In this document: piece after piece, positions 11,816 through 12,670 of the stretch
How the letters are laid out: the number at the start of each line of letters is the position of its first letter
Position numbering within the stretch: position 1 is the first letter of the stretch
Assembly: GCA_016931015.1 (NCBI GenBank)
Contig: JAFGFP010000116.1
Location: 1-12,670 of the forward strand
From: Dehalococcoidales bacterium
Lineage (GTDB): Bacteria > Chloroflexota > Dehalococcoidia > Dehalococcoidales > UBA5760
Direction of reading: 5' to 3'
Length of the DNA: 12,670 nt
Translations under genes and position numbers: made by a program
Notes under the pieces: generated by a model
Seen by the model: the letters and a program-made list of their open reading frames with translations, nothing else
Database searches by the model: none
Told to the model about the DNA's origin: nothing

Positions 11816-12670
11816 CTACGGTGATTTAACGGCTCGGTAGTAAAAGGTGCTCGTGTAGTCCCCCGGAAGCTGTCCCGGAGGGATGGTTATCCAGTAGTAG
11901 ACCTGGGTTACGTGGTCGGTAGCGGGCGCCGCCACGCTGTACCAGGTGAAGTAGCTATCGGGTAGGCTAGCGGCCCCGGCCGGGTCGCTCTCGTCGGCGT
12001 ATTTCACGCTGGCGATGGGAAAGGTGCCGGCGCTGCCGCTGAAATCGGTGCCCATTATCTGAACGTCAACGTCCACGTTAGTCTCGCTGCCGATGGTGAT
12101 GGTGACCGCCCCCAGGGATTCATCCCAGTCCGCCGGCCGGCCGGGGTCTCCCGGGTCGAGAGAGCCGAAGTTAACGCCGTTATCACCGTAGTCGGTAATC
12201 GTAAAGGAGATGATTTCGGCGCCGCCGCCCTCGGTAAAGGTGGTGCCTACCTTGCTCAGGATGGCGGTCTCGCCCGGGTTCGTGGTCGTAAAGAAGGCCT
12301 TATACTTGATATGGCGGTCGCCGTCATGCCCCGAATGAATGTCGCTAGCGCTGGTGGTGTAATAGGTGCTGTCAGTTCCATCGGGGCCGACAAAATTCCA
12401 GGTGGTGTTATCGGTGTTGGTAGCGACCTGGAACTTTACCCCGGTGGCCGCTGAGTCGGTAAGGCACCAGCGTATCTTGCCGAAGTCGCTGGCAGGATAG
12501 CCGGTGTCGTAGCTTTCGGAGATAAAGGTTCCCTGGTCGTGATAGGGCAGAACCGGCGAGTAGGTCTCCTCGTTGTAGATGTAATCGTACCAGTATCTAT
12601 GTCTGGCGTTTTGGTGGTAGTAGCCGCTACCGATGGTTCCGTCTTTGCCGCCGTCCGCCCCGCTACCGCC
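11816..12670 (-). CDS. C-terminal part of a large surface protein ending in the shared beta domain (cut by window edge)
   Basis: The minus-strand frame is open from the stop at 11816-11818 to the window end, giving 284 residues with no N-terminus. An internal GTG at 12076 is not a true start, because homologous sequence continues well upstream of it. The visible part begins with a Gly-rich and aromatic stretch (GTIGSGYYHQN). A beta-sandwich region follows (SYDTGYPASDFGKIRW ... GVKFQVATNTDNTTWNFV ... RHIKYKAFFTTTNPG) of the kind common in sugar-binding or S-layer-associated repeats. The protein ends in the shared beta domain: FTITDYGDNGVNFGSL, ETNVDVDVQIMGT, YYWITIPPGQLPGDYTSTFYYRAV. It heads the operon containing the discoidin-like gene, whose GTG lies 19 bases downstream. 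The function is unknown beyond a surface location, which is itself inferred from its relatives. Confidence 0.85.
   Translation of the reverse strand, partial: GGSGADGGKDGTIGSGYYHQNARHRYWYDYIYNEETYSPVLPYHDQGTFISESYDTGYPASDFGKIRWCLTDSAATGVKFQVATNTDNTTWNFVGPDGTDSTYYTTSASDIHSGHDGDRHIKYKAFFTTTNPGETAILSKVGTTFTEGGGAEIISFTITDYGDNGVNFGSLDPGDPGRPADWDESLGAVTITIGSETNVDVDVQIMGTDFSGSAGTFPIASVKYADESDPAGAASLPDSYFTWYSVAAPATDHVTQVYYWITIPPGQLPGDYTSTFYYRAVKSP

Overview
The window looks like the chromosome of a GC-rich bacterium with a surface full of secreted and membrane-anchored proteins. Almost every gene product carries a Sec signal peptide, a lipobox or a C-terminal membrane anchor with a basic tail. Shine-Dalgarno sites are strong (GGAGG type), starts include GTG and TTG, and sigma70-type promoters can be read. 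An anaerobic member of the Chloroflexota (Dehalococcoidia-like) or a clostridial Firmicute would fit, but no marker gene here settles this and I hold it only weakly.

Layout. Bases 157-2370 (+) encode one large secreted protein: a helical stalk, an uncharacterised beta region, six 47-50 residue six-cysteine repeats, and a C-terminal bacterial Ig-like (Big_1/invasin-type) domain. It has its own extended -10 promoter. Everything else that codes is on the minus strand. Read in the direction of transcription from the right edge, there are three blocks. (a) 12670-11284: the end of a large surface protein cut by the window edge, then a discoidin-like (F5/8 type C) secreted protein. (b) 11201-9954: a small secreted beta-domain protein and a membrane-anchored Ig-like protein, then a 278-base non-coding stretch with strong hairpins. 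(c) 9675-2504: a secreted alpha/alpha-toroid protein, an intergenic region with a plus-strand promoter and terminator, a chain of five overlapping genes, and a lipoprotein gene with its own promoter. The five-gene chain encodes an anchored Ig-like protein, a DUF4430 lipoprotein, and ECF transporter T, fused A-A' and S subunits.

How it may work. The toroid protein and the DUF4430 lipoprotein correspond to the alpha and beta domains of animal transcobalamin and intrinsic factor, but as two separate secreted proteins. Next to a complete ECF vitamin importer this suggests a cell-surface capture-and-import system for a cobalamin-like corrinoid. The genes and their order are seen directly; the substrate is inference. 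The toroid protein, the small secreted protein and the right-edge protein end in one shared beta domain of about 120 residues. In two cases the gene immediately downstream encodes a C-terminally anchored Ig-like protein, so this may be a surface-display module used several times in the locus.

Other points of interest are a probable orphan small RNA on the plus strand (about 8091-8197), an exact DxDDTA motif in the toroid protein, and a structured leader upstream of the toroid gene that I could not assign to a known RNA family.
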